DNA of 64,000 nt. Source: Dermatophagoides farinae (Eukaryota; Arthropoda; Arachnida; Sarcoptiformes; Pyroglyphidae). The stretch covers positions 558,001 to 622,000 of the forward strand of contig NC_134685.1 in assembly GCF_024713945.1 (NCBI RefSeq), given 5' to 3'. The notes beneath the pieces were generated by a model. That model was not told the origin of the DNA, searched no databases, and saw only the letters and a program-made list of their open reading frames with translations. Made by a program: the position numbers and the translations under genes. The first letter of the stretch is position 1, and every line of letters begins with the position of its first letter. Positions 52,468 to 64,000 of the stretch are shown here, in pieces.

Positions 52468-53547
52468 ATTTTTTTTTTCTTGTTTCGAATTGTTATTCAA
52501 ACACTATTTTTTTTGAATTGAAAGAGAAAGAGAACGATAGCGATTATAATGATGATGATGATTCAGAAAATCGAATCAAAAAGCAAGAAAAAATCAAAAT
52601 GAAACAATTTTAAATGATTGTCTTTAAATAAGCGAAAAAAAAATCAAACCATCGATCGTAAATGTTCAAAATCGGAGAAAAAAAAAGAACAAAACATAAT
52701 GGTCAACAACAATATTGGTGAACTTACCATCAGTCAAAGAGAGTTTTTGTGTGTGTGTGTGATTAATCGGTCATTTCATCATCAAAGTGGTGGCAAACAC
52801 ATCATTTATGCACATGAATCGATTAAACAGATCCACACATCATGGTGAAAAAATTTTTCATTTGATATTTTCATATAAAACATATATAGAATTTTATTAT
52901 ATTTGAATTAAAATAATAATAATCTTTTTTTTTGTTCAAATTCACAATTTTTCAATCAAATAATTAGCATATAATTTTTTTTTCACAATTTTTCATATAA
53001 TTGAAATGAAATTTTTTTTTTCGTTTTTTTTTTGTTTTGTTTTGTTCAAAACACAATTGTCACAATTGATTAATTGATGATGATTGGATTGATGAATAAA
53101 TTTTTCGGATGTATATGAATTTTCATCCACTGGTTTGTTTGATTCTCTTGTTCGATTCTTGTTTTTTTTTATATTTACATTTTGTTGTTGTTTGTTTGTT
53201 TGTTTTTGGATTCCGGGATTTCGAACATCCAAATCTAGACAAAAAATTTTCCGGAAAATTTTTCTCAAAACTAAATGTATTTATATTGTTGGGAAATTTC
53301 TTCCACCAACGATTGATTGTTGTCCAATTTTTGCACAATCTACTTTTGTATCGTTCCAACGATTTTAATAAAGATGATGATGATGATGATGATGATGAAA
53401 AACAAATTCAAATGAAATATCTCAGTTTGTGTGTATATGTTGTGTTGATGCTTGAATGGATTCAGCTCTTTCGTTGTGTGTTTATTTTGGATGATTAATT
53501 GACTGATGACTGTGTATGTAATAAATTATTGACTCTCTTTGCTTCTT
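52468..53547. other. Intergenic, low-complexity region
   Basis: Between the TENT4-like gene's 5' end and the calmodulin-like gene's 3' end. It has poly-A/T, (GAT)n near 53373-53397 and (TTTG)n-like runs near 53025-53050 and 53185-53205. No gene was recognised. Confidence 0.55.
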
Positions 53548-54320
53548 TTAGGTTGCTTTTGGTGGATTCAAAACGGTCACAAATTCTGTAATGTAAATTT
53601 TCGAAAAAAAAGGAGAAAATTTCATAGTGAAATTCAATAAATCAAAAGAAGAAAAAGAAAAGAAAAACACACCAATATAATTAACAAGACCATCGCCATC
53701 AAGATCAGCTTCACGTATCATATCTTCGACTTCTTCATCGGTTAATTTTTCACCCAGATTTGTCATGACCAACCTTAATTCGGGTGCCGATATAAAACCA
53801 TCACCATTACGATCGAATACACGAAATGCTTCTTTTAGTTCTTCTTCTTTATCAGTTTCTTTCATTTTTTTCGACATCATATGTAAAAATTCATTGAATT
53901 CAATCGTACCATTACCTTTTTGACATAACATAACATCCAAATATTGACATTCAAAAAAAAATAATCATCATCATCATCATCATCACTTACCATCCTGATC
54001 GACCATGGTGACCATATTTTTCAATTCAGCATCCGATGGACGTTGTCCTAATGAACGCATTACAATACCTAATTCAGTTGCCGTTATACGGCCATCCAGA
54101 TCTTTATCGAATAACATGAATGCCTCTTTAAATTCGGCTACTTGTTCATCTGATAGTCCATATTCGGCCTTGAATGATTTAAGATTCAAAGAAAGAGAAC
54201 GACAATATATAAAAAAAACCAATTTAGAATGTTACACGACAATAATATAACAACAAACAACAAACAAAACTTTTCCATCAATCAATTGAATCGATTGAAT
54301 GAGATAAATGTCCTTACCAT
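53548..54320 (-). CDS. Calmodulin-like four-EF-hand protein
   Basis: Four exons (54318-54320, 53991-54168, 53673-53915, 53548-53585) give 153 residues. The first coding exon is only the ATG, as in many animal calmodulin genes. The next exon begins [20 protein letters not shown], close to the calmodulin start. All four calcium loops keep acidic residues at positions 1, 3, 5 and 12 or accepted substitutes: [48 protein letters not shown]. It differs from true calmodulin in many helix positions and in its tail, which ends [12 protein letters not shown] in place of EFVxMMTSK. So it is a calmodulin paralog and not the main calmodulin. Targets are unknown. It faces troponin C head to head across 7.3 kb. 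Confidence 0.9.
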
Positions 54321-57300
54321 TTTTTTTTTATATTTTATTTATTTATATTTTAAGAATGAAAATAAACGATGTTGATGTTTATAGTGGACACAGAAACAAA
54401 TGATGAAAGTTTATGTTTGTTTATAGGATAGGATAAATTATTTAAACAAAGATATGAAAGCTTTTTTTTGAAAATAAAAATAAAGTGATGCTTTTTTGGA
54501 GAAAAAAAATTGAAACCAATCAACACGGACACGGCGATGAAACAATATTATCCGTTTCCGTCGTTGTACTAGGTTGTAGATGAAAAAAAAAATATTTTTT
54601 TCTGGTCAAAAAAAAGTGTTAATGAACTAATATCAACAACAACAACACACGCACACACTTGGTGATTGATGATTGATTGATTGATGGGTATTTGTATGTG
54701 TGCTTGTGTGAATGAATGAATGTCACGATTAATCGATCAATCACCGATTAATTTAATCATCAGGTTTTTTTTCTTTGCTAAATGAAAATTTGTCAATTGA
54801 TTAAAATTTTGAATAAAATTGTATTCTGAAAATGAAAAACAAAACAAAACATAAAGATAGAAAAATTGAATTGATTTTTTCCCTGATGTCAAATTTATGT
54901 CAAATGATGATGATGCTGATGATGATGATGATGATGATGCTGACTAGCGATAAACGATGAAGATGATCTTCGAGGTTATTCTTTTTTTTCGAAGGTTTTT
55001 TTCAACTTTTTCTTCCTCGATAAACACCACCACCACCAATAACAACAACGAAAAAAAAAATATTCAAAACAAGCAAAAGATGGAAAAAAACAAAACAAAA
55101 TTATAGGATTTAATTTCACAGCTACAAAAACAACTGAGAGAGAGAGAGAAAATATTCAATTTTCAATTGTCCTCAAAATGATATTTACGTTGAAAAAGTT
55201 AAAAAACAAAACAAGATGAGATGATGTCTGATGATGATGAAGATTTCAACTACCGATATTATTGTTGTTGTTTATGTTGATGGTGATAGTGATAGTGATG
55301 ACGACGAAGACGACAATCAACAATCATCATCATCATCATCATCATCATGAATGATGACAATGGATATATAATGATAATATCAATGTCTTCAACATTACAT
55401 AGACACACACTAATATAAACAAAGAGACATACATACACACCTACATTATGTGTGTGTGTGTGTGTATGTATGTGTGAATTCAATTTTTAGAATAAATCAG
55501 ATATATTTTTCTTTTTTCTTGGATGATTTCCATGTACACACATCATCATCATCATCATCGTCAATTGCATTGTATACCATAATAATGCATTGTTAATACT
55601 GTATATACAGATACATGATATTTTTTTTTTTACCACTGACAACTGATGAATCTGTTGTTTTTTTTTCGTTGTTATTGTTGGTAGATTGGTTGGCTGGTTG
55701 ATTAATGTTTGGATATTTTTTTTTTTTTTTTTGTATTCAAACATCCACATTGATCTTATTGTTTGTTCATTTGTTGGCGATGATGTAGGCGCTATGAAAT
55801 TATCATCATATGGTTGCCAATATAAAAAAACCGTTTTTTCTTTCGAAAATGATTCGAAAATTTGACGAATTTTAGTATGCTTTGTAGTCGTTGTTGTTGA
55901 TTCATTTGTTCATTCATTCAAAATAGCAGTATAAACTGTTGCGTGTTTTTTTTTTACTTCTTCCAATTCGAATGGAGAAAAAAAAACCTTTGAAAAATCT
56001 CCTGGTAACCAATCATTATTATAAACATACAGACACAAACACACACATCGAAACATGAAAACTGTTTTTTCTTCTCAAAATGAATGTCATATGAATAGAA
56101 TTTTTATCAGATCATTGAGTTTCTAGTAGTAGAAGTGAAATAAAATAAAAATTAGTCACCATAAGAATAAAATAAAATGATAATGATAATTACGATGTTG
56201 ATGATGATCATCAGTGTTTATAATTATATTCATCGTCGTCGTCGTCGTCTTCGTAATTAAAGAATTGGAATAATTTTCAAAAATTATCATTATTATATGT
56301 TGACAATGAATATTCCTTTTTTTTCTTGATAATAAAATGCTTGAAATGAACTGAACTGAAATAAAATGAATGAATGAACATGGATACAATTCAATTCAAT
56401 TCATTCATTCATCCATTCTATTCTTATTCTAGATTATTGGCAGCAAATGTTTTTTTTTTGTTGTTGTCTGGAATTTTCTTGTTCAATGATTTTTTTTAAC
56501 AGTAGGTAGGTGTTTTTCAAATTCCGAATTTTATATATTGTTGATGATAATAGGTTGTCGTTGTTGTTGTTGTTGTTGTTATCGTTGTTAAAATTCTTTG
56601 TCACATTCCAAATTCCTATTGTAGAAATCAAATAAAAAAAATAAATTATGATTTCCCCAGAGTGATCCCAAATGATGATGATGATCGTAAATTGATGAAT
56701 TTGAATAGTTGAAATTTTTTTTTTCTTTAAAAAAATGCCAATAAAAGATTTCTTGTTCTAGTCGTCGTCGTTGTTGTTGTTGTTCAATAAATTCTTTTTT
56801 TTTTGAAATGATCACCGATAAAAATGAAATATCTTAATTTGTGTATTGAAAGAAAATGAAAAAAAGTATTTTAAACTTTTACGGCTGTCGGGCAATAAAT
56901 TCGGATAAATACAGAATCAATGACAGTGTGAATTGTTGAGAATGATGTTGAAAAAAAAAATTTTCTCGAAAGAATCGAACATAAAATATCGAAATCTAAT
57001 AGAGAGACAACAAAAAATTAGGAATCAGAATAGTTTGAATTTTTTTTGTGTTTTGACCTTTTCGCAGTTTAAAACGTGAATGATGATGATAATGAAACAT
57101 ACCTTGTTTCGTTTTTATTTCGATTTTTATTTTCTCGTTTGGTCGTTTCTGGTCGTAACGAGAAATGCGCCGTCGTTGTTGCATAGAATATTCTTATTCA
57201 GGAGTACACACACACACACACATATTACATAGGTAAAATGAAATTCGTCGTCTGTTATTTGCCTGATCCAAAAGAACAAAAAAAAATGTTGTATTGTTCC

Positions 57301-60300
57301 AGAATCAGAATCATCATCATCAGAATAAATGTATGGAAATTTATGGCTTACCGATAATCAAGGTGAACAACAGCAACAGTAACAACAAAAAAAACTGGTA
57401 GCAGTTCAAGGTAGTATAGTAGATGTTTGTGCAAATGCAATGATTTTGGCCAATGCCAACCATTTTTCCATTATTATTTGACTGGAAAAAAATAAAAGTT
57501 CAGAAATTCAAAACTTTTTAGTGTTGAATTTTTTTCTCGTTTTTTTTGATTAACCAGGACAGGGCAAAAGGAATGAAATGAATTTTCCGATTTCAAGTTT
57601 TGATTGTTTCTGTTGTTGTTGTTGTTGTTGTTTTCTGGAAAAAAAATTGAAATTTTTCCGAAATATTTTCTTTTTTTCTTTCTTTATTTCAAACAATACA
57701 CAAGAGAATTTCCGTCGACACATCATAATCCATGACGGAAATGTTTTTTGTTTTATTTTCACATAATTTCGCCATACATTTGAAACCGAAGAAGAAAATC
57801 CCAATTATTTGTCAACAAAAAATAATGTTGTTGATGACGATGATGATGAGATCGAAATGTCAATGAGAATAGAGAGGAGAAAATTGTCGATTTGTAGAAA
57901 ATTAATCGGTGTGCAAGAATAAAACCTGTAATTCTCTTTTTTTTATGATTCTCGGCTGTTGTTGTTGTTGTTGTCCTCGTTTCGGATACGATTCAAATTT
58001 GGATTTTTTTTCTGTTTGTTTGTTTATCGGTCGCTGTATCCTTGGTGGTTCGATCCTGGATTTGATTTGATTATTATGTTTGTTTATTTTTCTGTCGAAA
58101 TTTCCATTTCAATGGAAATTGTTATTTCATTCTATTCTATTATCATTTTTCGAATGGGATTCATTCGTTTGGAAAATGTTTTTTTTCCCACATACACCAT
58201 CATTCTTTGTGTGCAGTATGACATTGGTGGTTGTAGTGGTAATTTTTTTTTTTTTTTTTGATGGTGTCTTGTTGTTGCTGTCATCGTTGTCTGTGCAATC
58301 AGAATCAATGGAAGAAAAAAAGTTTCAATTTCATTTACCAAAAAAAAAAAAAGAATCGATATGAAAAAGTCATACATGGCAGAAGACGACGACGGGTGAT
58401 GAAAGTTTTCATTTTAATTTTGTTTTTCATTTGAAATGTTCAACATAGTGAAAGATGAATGAAGACTTTAAATTGTTGAAAATTAAATTGTAATAATAAA
58501 AAATTGATTGAATTTGAAATCATACACATATGTAATTAGAATGAAGAACAAAACAATGAATATCATACAAATTTATAATGATGATGACGATGGTCGAATA
58601 TGATGAAACAAAAATCAAAAAAAAAAAAAATTCTTGCAAATTCAAGATTCAATTCTATCTGTAGGTGTGTGTGTGTGACAGATGAGAATTGTTGGTTCTT
58701 TTTTAGATTTTTTCTTTCTTTGTGGTATCTTTCTGGTGTCTACCGGTTTTTCTTCTTTAGTCATTCAATGGTTTCGATTTCGATAATTTCTAAGGAAAGA
58801 AAAAAGAAAAAAAAATTAGAAATGGAACATTTTACAATGGTAATGGAAAGTCGAGGGTGGGTGGTGGGTTGATATCAAATGTGCCAAAACCAGCCACCAC
58901 CACACACACCGTGTAACGAACAAACTGATTCTTTCGTGAAAAATTTTTTTTTGTGCTGATTCAATTTTTGGAATGAATGAATGAATGGAAAAAAATGAAA
59001 ATGATTCATATGAAATTCATTCATTCATTTATTTTTTTTTTTTCGTGTTTACATTACCGATAATATCAGGTGCACAAACACACACACACACACACCATCG
59101 ATAGAAAGTACATACGTAGAAACCTTTTGTGTTTGTGGTATTATATTATCATTTTTATTTCGATTTTCTTTTTTCGATGATATCAAAATTTGATGATGAT
59201 GATGATGACTAATGGAGCTCATATCGTGATGACGATCGATTGTGGTTTTCCATTTTTTTCGATTGTATTTCTTTGCAAAAAAAAATTTCGTTTTTTTTTC
59301 ATCATCATTTGATAATTTGATGATCAAATGATGAAAAAAAATTTCATTCGATTTTTTCTTTTGCCGGGAATATTTTTTTTTCTTTTAAAACTTTCAATCA
59401 TGTAAATTTTCCGAAAAATTTTTTTACATCATCATCATTTTTTTGTTTGTTTGTTATACATTCGATTCTCGAACCTATAATGTAGGTGTGTTCCAAAAGT
59501 AAATTCTTGGCTTTTTCTCTCTCTCTCTTCACTTCGAAGTGATTCTTTAATAATAATAATTATTATATTTTATCCATTATATATTGTTTTTGTTTCCATA
59601 TTCTTTTTGCTTCATCATCATCATCATAATAATAAAGTCTATCATCATTGAATTAGATGATGATGATAAATAAATAGAAGAATCACAGAATCTATTATTT
59701 AGTGTTTGTGTTTATATTCGTAAGTGTTTTGTATATTCTATATATATATATTGAAATTATTATCATTGTTTTATTTTTTCTATTTGTTTCAGGTGATGTC
59801 CTGGTACACACACACACACTACAGACACATTGAATTCTATCTGGTGTTTGTTCAACAACAACAACAACAACAACTACCAGTGTCATCATTGAAGATAAAG
59901 ACTTTGAACAATAATCATCATCATCATTATTATCATGATGATGATGATAAAAAATTAATATAGTAAATGTAAATAATTCTTTTTGAATATATTCTTCATT
60001 CAATATATACAAATATATATTGAGCGCATTAACAATGATGATGATGATGATTAGTGAGTGAGTATACTGTTTCCATGTATTTATATTTGTTTATGTTTTA
60101 ATAATAATGACTATGACGATGATGACAACGATGACGACGATGGTGGTGGTGGTGGTGGTGCTGGTGGTGGTGATGATCATTGATGTATGTACATACATAC
60201 ACACACACAAAAAAAAACTAAAGAATTCTATAAATAAACCATCATCATCATATTCTTCTTCAAGTGTGTTTCTGTGTTGGTAAGTTATTTCTTTTTTTTT

Positions 60301-61619
60301 CACTTACCATCATCATCATCATCGTCGTCGTCGTCGTCGTGAAATGAATTTTGTATTAAGATTCACATTTTCTTTATATATTGAAATATAGGTATTATAA
60401 ACGAAAAAACAAATCTAAATAGTTTCAATATCAAATTCGACGACCTGATTCTCAGACACACACACACACACACGAATCAGCATCACATGGCCAAAAAAAA
60501 GAAAAGAAAAGAAAGATTTTTCATTATATAGAATTGAATTGGAATATAAACAAAAATTTTTCACTGTTTCTCTCTCTCTGTTTTTTTTTTCTTATTTTGA
60601 ATTTAGACCAGATCTTGTACACACACACATACAACCTAATATGATGATGTTGTTGTTGTTGTTGCCAAAAAATCAAAAATGATTTTGTCATGTTTTTTTT
60701 TAAACAAGAACACAAGATATCTACTGTTGCTGAATTCTTGTTTTTTTTTGATTATAGAATTTTTTTTTTGTTAGAATCCAGAAGCCGACAAAAGGAATTG
60801 ATCATCATCATCATCATCATTATCATTGGTTGAAAAATGGATGCCAAATGTTCTGTATATATATACATTTGCTTTTACCGAATATTCGTTTGTGCAATAA
60901 TAAGAAAAAATCTCCAGAATTTTTTTTTCTGAGGCGACCATGGAAACATCTCGTACATTTCCTTTTTTTTTTTTTTTTCTTGTTTTTCGCCATAAGTAAT
61001 ATTATTATTATGAATTGCATTTATTTTTGTATGTAATTTTTTTTTTCTTTCTTCTTCTTCTTCATTTGCTTCATTTCAGGGATTTTTCTTTGTAATGCTA
61101 ACACACACACACACACACACACAAACACAGAAACAAAAAGAAGAAAAATTAACCATTGAATTTTATAGCAATACGGGCGTGTTGCCATCGTTGATGTTGT
61201 TTTTGTTTGCTCTATTTGTATATGTAATGTTTTCGATATATGTGGTTGCCAAAAATGGTTCGATATTCTGGGCACTAAAATTTCCGAATTTCGGTGTTAT
61301 GTGTGTGTGTTACACATTGGAATTATAATATTATTTCTCTGCTACTGCTATTTTATTCTTGATAATAATAGATTCTCATTCTACTTCTTTTGGGTTTATA
61401 GAAAAGAGGAAAAACAAAATTCTTTCGAATCTTTTTCATTTTGTTTTGTTTGATTTAGTTTGTTCGTTTTTTTTTCTTGTTCATTCATTTCACACATCAT
61501 TCAATTCAGATATTCAGATTCGAATCCTTTAATTTGCCTGTTTAGTTCATAACCAAAAGAATTGTTTCTCTTGCAACAACAACGACAACAAAAAAAAAGG
61601 AATCCAATAGCAATCCAAA
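54321..61619. other. 7.3-kb intergenic region, low complexity, no gene recognised
   Basis: The longest gap in the window, between the calmodulin-like (-) and troponin C (+) start codons. It is full of poly-A/T, (CA)n/(TG)n (for example 61101-61122), (ATC/GAT)n, (GAC)n and (TTG)n tracts. Open frames on both strands are simple-sequence. One non-repetitive patch at about 57095-57190 reads on the minus strand as a possible non-coding exon ending in a gtatgt donor. I could not connect it to a gene. Long 5' UTR introns or muscle enhancers are possible. Confidence 0.5.
61101..61122 (+). repeat. (AC)n microsatellite
   Basis: Eleven AC units about 500 nt upstream of the troponin C start. It is one of several dinucleotide tracts in this gap. 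Confidence 0.75.
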
Positions 61620-62169
61620 ATGGTAAGTAATTTTTTTTTCTTCTACTTGGTTTCATCGATTCAATTATTTTCGATCATTTTTTTTTTGTCAATAAATTCT
61701 TTGTTTTTTTTCAATTCATCTTTGTTAATGTTGTATGGATTCTGGGAATTGTTTCATTAGTCTGTGGAAGAATTGACCAAAGAACAAGTGCAAAGTAAGT
61801 TTCTAACTATATATATCTTCTTCATCATTATTGATTAATTATAATTGATTAAATTTCAATCAATGAATTATCATTAATCATTGAATTCAGTGTTGCGCAA
61901 AGCATTCGATATGTTTGATCGTGAGAAAAAAGGCCATATCCACACAAATATGGTATCAACAATTCTAAGAACATTAGGTCAAACATTCGAAGAGAAAGAC
62001 TTACAACAATTGATCACGGAGATTGATGCAGATGGTAAGTATATATTATATTATTATTATTATTATTAATCATATTTCATCATTCTTTAATCGATTATTT
62101 GTACACTCATTCATTCATTCATTCATACAAATGTGTTTTAATATCAAACAATCAATCAATCGATTAATC

Positions 62170-62204
<35 letters not shown>

Positions 62205-62598
62205 TTATTGATCATTTTTTTTCCTTACTCACTATTTACTCACTACTAGGTAGTGGTGAATTAGAATTCGATGAATTCTTAACATTGACGGCTAGATTCT
62301 TGGTAGAAGAGGATGCAGAAGCAATGCAAGAAGAATTACGTGAAGCTTTCCGTATGTATGATAAAGAAGGTAATGGTTATATACCAACAAGTGCATTACG
62401 TGAAATTTTACGTGCACTTGATGATAAACTTACCAATGATGAATTGGATGAAATGATTGCCGAAATTGATACCGATGGTTCTGGTACTGTTGATTTTGAT
62501 GGTAAGTAACAAAAAACAAAAACCACTCAGAAACATAAATTGCCAATAAAATTTTGTTTTGTTTTGTAGAATTCATGGAAATGATGACTGGTGATTAA
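61620..62598 (+). CDS. TnC: Troponin C
   Basis: The calcium sensor of the thin filament in striated muscle. Five exons (61620-61622, 61761-61794, 61891-62034, 62250-62501, 62570-62598) give 153 residues. The first exon is the ATG alone. EF loops II ([12 protein letters not shown]) and IV ([12 protein letters not shown]) are intact. Loops I ([12 protein letters not shown]) and III ([12 protein letters not shown]) lack the position-12 Glu. Sites II and IV alone binding calcium is typical of arthropod troponin C. It ends EFMEMMTGD. The phase-1 intron after nucleotide 181 of the CDS is at the same place as in the calmodulin-like gene. Troponin C is a named allergen in several astigmatid mites (known from the literature, not from this sequence). 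Confidence 0.96.
62170..62204 (+). repeat. (ATA)n microsatellite in troponin C intron
   Basis: About 11 TAA/ATA units within the third intron of troponin C. It is part of the reason that intron (62035-62249) is longer than most. Confidence 0.75.
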
Positions 62599-63251
62599 AA
62601 AACAAAAATAAAAATAAACGGCGAACACACACTCACATGATAATAATGGTAACGAACCACATCCAATTATACAACAAATCAAAATCAAATCGATCGATCG
62701 ATGAACACATGTGCTTATTATTATTCAAAATTGGAGATAAAAGGGCAAACAATGGATGATGATGAAAATTATTGATTATTGATTATTAATTTAATAATTT
62801 TAATTATTAATAATAAAAAAAACCACATCAGTTATTTATTTGAAAACTAAATGAATGAAAAAAAAAACAAATTGAATTGTGAATCATCGTCGTCGTCGAG
62901 AAAAAGAGAGAGTGTCTGTTTGTTCGCTGTACAAAAAAAAATTGAATTGAATTGAATTTTGTGCAAATTTTGAACACAGATTGGATAAATTGGCAAAATG
63001 CAGAAAAAAAATTTTCAAGTGTGTGTGTGAACAAACAATTTTATAGGTAAATTGACAAAAAGAAAAAAATTATCAAAAAATATTTTTTTTTTGTTTTTTG
63101 TTTTATTCGACACGGTTAGAACATTGCGTGTGTGTGTGTGTGTTGATATAGTCTCATGTTTTTTTTTTTTTTTTTTGGTGTATAAATAGATAGGGTATTT
63201 CAAAAAGAAAAGAGACAATTTCCGTTGATGTCATTGATTGAAGATGATTGA
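62599..63251. other. 3' intergenic region between convergent genes
   Basis: Troponin C (+) and the perlecan-like gene (-) converge. AATAAA-like signals occur right after the troponin C stop (about 62605-62617). Poly-T at 63159-63176 and (GT)n at 63128-63142 also occur. No gene was recognised. Confidence 0.55.
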
Positions 63252-64000
63252 TTATTCATCGCATGGCACTAAATTTCGTGATTGTTTTGAGCTATTTACA
63301 ATGTTTATGGCATCAGAATCACCAATACCAATATCAATTAGACAACCATGAAATCCATGACGGTAAATACCATGTGTCATTGTTTGAAAATCTGGTAAAC
63401 CACCGAAATAAATATCACCATCAGCATTCAATGTATTTTTGTTACCAGGTGATTGTCCATAATAAATATTTTCATCGACACGTAAACTACCTTCTTGATC
63501 TTTTAAACGTAAAACAACGTGATGTAATTCACCATCATCGATTGGATAATCACTATGTACATGACCTTGTCCACTACCCAAATCAAATGTCATCTGTACA
63601 TGGCTATCATTTATTAAAGCGGCCAGAAAATCCGAACGTAAGCCTAGTGAGTAATCTTCATAATTTTCTGATGGACCATAAAATACTAGCAAAGCATTTC
63701 GAACAAATGTACGTAATTTGAATCGTATTTCAATTAGCGTAGGTTGATGATGATCCTCTTTAATGATGATCGATTGAGTAATGAATGATCGATCAAATCG
63801 TACATATGATTGACCATTCATACGAACTGAACGTGGATTGGCAAATTGTAACGGATGTTGACAACGTGTACCCGAATAGCCTACTGGACAATGGCAAAAA
63901 TAGGAATCCTGTTTATAATTTTCACATTCACCATTATTTTCACAAGGCATGGTATGTTCACAGATTCCCTTGATACGTTCACAATGTGGTCCAGTATGAT
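63252..64000 (-). CDS. trol: Perlecan-like heparan sulfate proteoglycan, C-terminal EGF-LamG end (5' outside window)
   Basis: Only the last exon region is in the window, about 249 residues with an open frame at the right edge. It begins inside an EGF repeat (GPHCERIKGICEHTMPC), then a full EGF module (CENNGECENY, CHCPVGYSGTRC), then a C-terminal laminin G domain. LamG features include SLGLRSDFLAALI, DLGSGQGHVHSDYPIDDGE, GSLRVDE and GDIYFGGLPDF, ending with the HGCLIDI...LVPC disulfide pair. The order EGF-EGF-LamG at the C-terminus and the PI(D/N)DGE...DGDIYFGG(L/A)PD pattern fit the last LG domain of perlecan (endorepellin LG3). Agrin is the alternative and cannot be excluded without the upstream domains. 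It is a secreted basement-membrane protein. Confidence 0.8.
   Translation of the reverse strand, partial: HTGPHCERIKGICEHTMPCENNGECENYKQDSYFCHCPVGYSGTRCQHPLQFANPRSVRMNGQSYVRFDRSFITQSIIIKEDHHQPTLIEIRFKLRTFVRNALLVFYGPSENYEDYSLGLRSDFLAALINDSHVQMTFDLGSGQGHVHSDYPIDDGELHHVVLRLKDQEGSLRVDENIYYGQSPGNKNTLNADGDIYFGGLPDFQTMTHGIYRHGFHGCLIDIGIGDSDAINIVNSSKQSRNLVPCDE

Noticed and set aside
59460-59480. Possible tRNA B-box (GGTTCGAG on the minus strand)
   Set aside because: No matching A-box or cloverleaf stems upstream.

Overview
The window looks like nuclear DNA from a small, AT-rich, gene-dense arthropod genome. An acariform mite is most likely, probably an astigmatid such as a Dermatophagoides relative. 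The reasons are very short GT-AG introns (mostly 50-110 nt, standard gtaag/gtatg donors), dense genes on both strands, strong A+T bias with long poly-A/T and (ATC)n/(GAT)n/(CAA)n runs that enter coding sequence as Ser, Asp, Asn, Gln and His tracts, and an arthropod-type troponin C. The species call is an inference. No operons, CRISPR arrays, tRNA or rRNA genes were seen.

Layout. 1-3582 (-): a two-halved ABCG-like ABC transporter, cut by the window edge. 4716-5887 (-): a seven-TM gustatory-receptor-like protein. 6058-6797 (-): a small unknown gene with a C2H2-like finger. 7145-11008 (-): phospholipase D (PX-PH-HKD-HKD). 12416-14640 (-): a signal-peptide-peptidase-like (SPPL2) protease. 16517-18763 (+) and 20753-23687 (+): tandem paralogous F-box/LRR proteins with C-terminal membrane segments. 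23800-24390 (-): a dead Tc1/mariner transposase. 24776-26801 (-): an alkylglycerol-monooxygenase-like membrane hydroxylase. 29622-30234 (-): the 3' stub of a LINE with a restriction-like endonuclease. 31393-32507 (+): a retinol-dehydrogenase-like SDR. 32794-34699 (-): Nup50, divergent from 35441-42448 (+), the cyclosome subunit APC1. 42763-43019: a long foldback element. 43423-46081 (-): atlastin, divergent from 47580-49084 (+), the histone chaperone Caf1-55/RBBP4. 49790-52467 (-): a TENT4/Trf4-type nucleotidyltransferase. 53548-54320 (-): a calmodulin-like protein. A 7.3-kb low-complexity gap follows, then 61620-62598 (+), troponin C. 63252-64000 (-): the C-terminal end of a perlecan-like proteoglycan.

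Most genes are ordinary single-copy cell-biology genes, and no shared pathway joins them. Membrane biology recurs (ABCG, PLD, SPPL2, AGMO, atlastin, membrane-anchored F-box proteins), but nothing shows they act together. The points most worth a second look are: the full-length ABCG, since animal ABCGs are normally half transporters, with a homologous phase-1 intron in both halves; the membrane-anchored F-box pair; the TENT4-like enzyme whose third catalytic Asp is Asn; the nearly perfect 106-bp foldback; the head-to-head calmodulin-like/troponin C pair with matching intron positions; and several apparent +1 frame changes in otherwise conserved genes, which may be sequence errors.

Exon boundaries were worked out by hand from reading frame, splice signals and family motifs. 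Family comparisons are from memory, with no database search.
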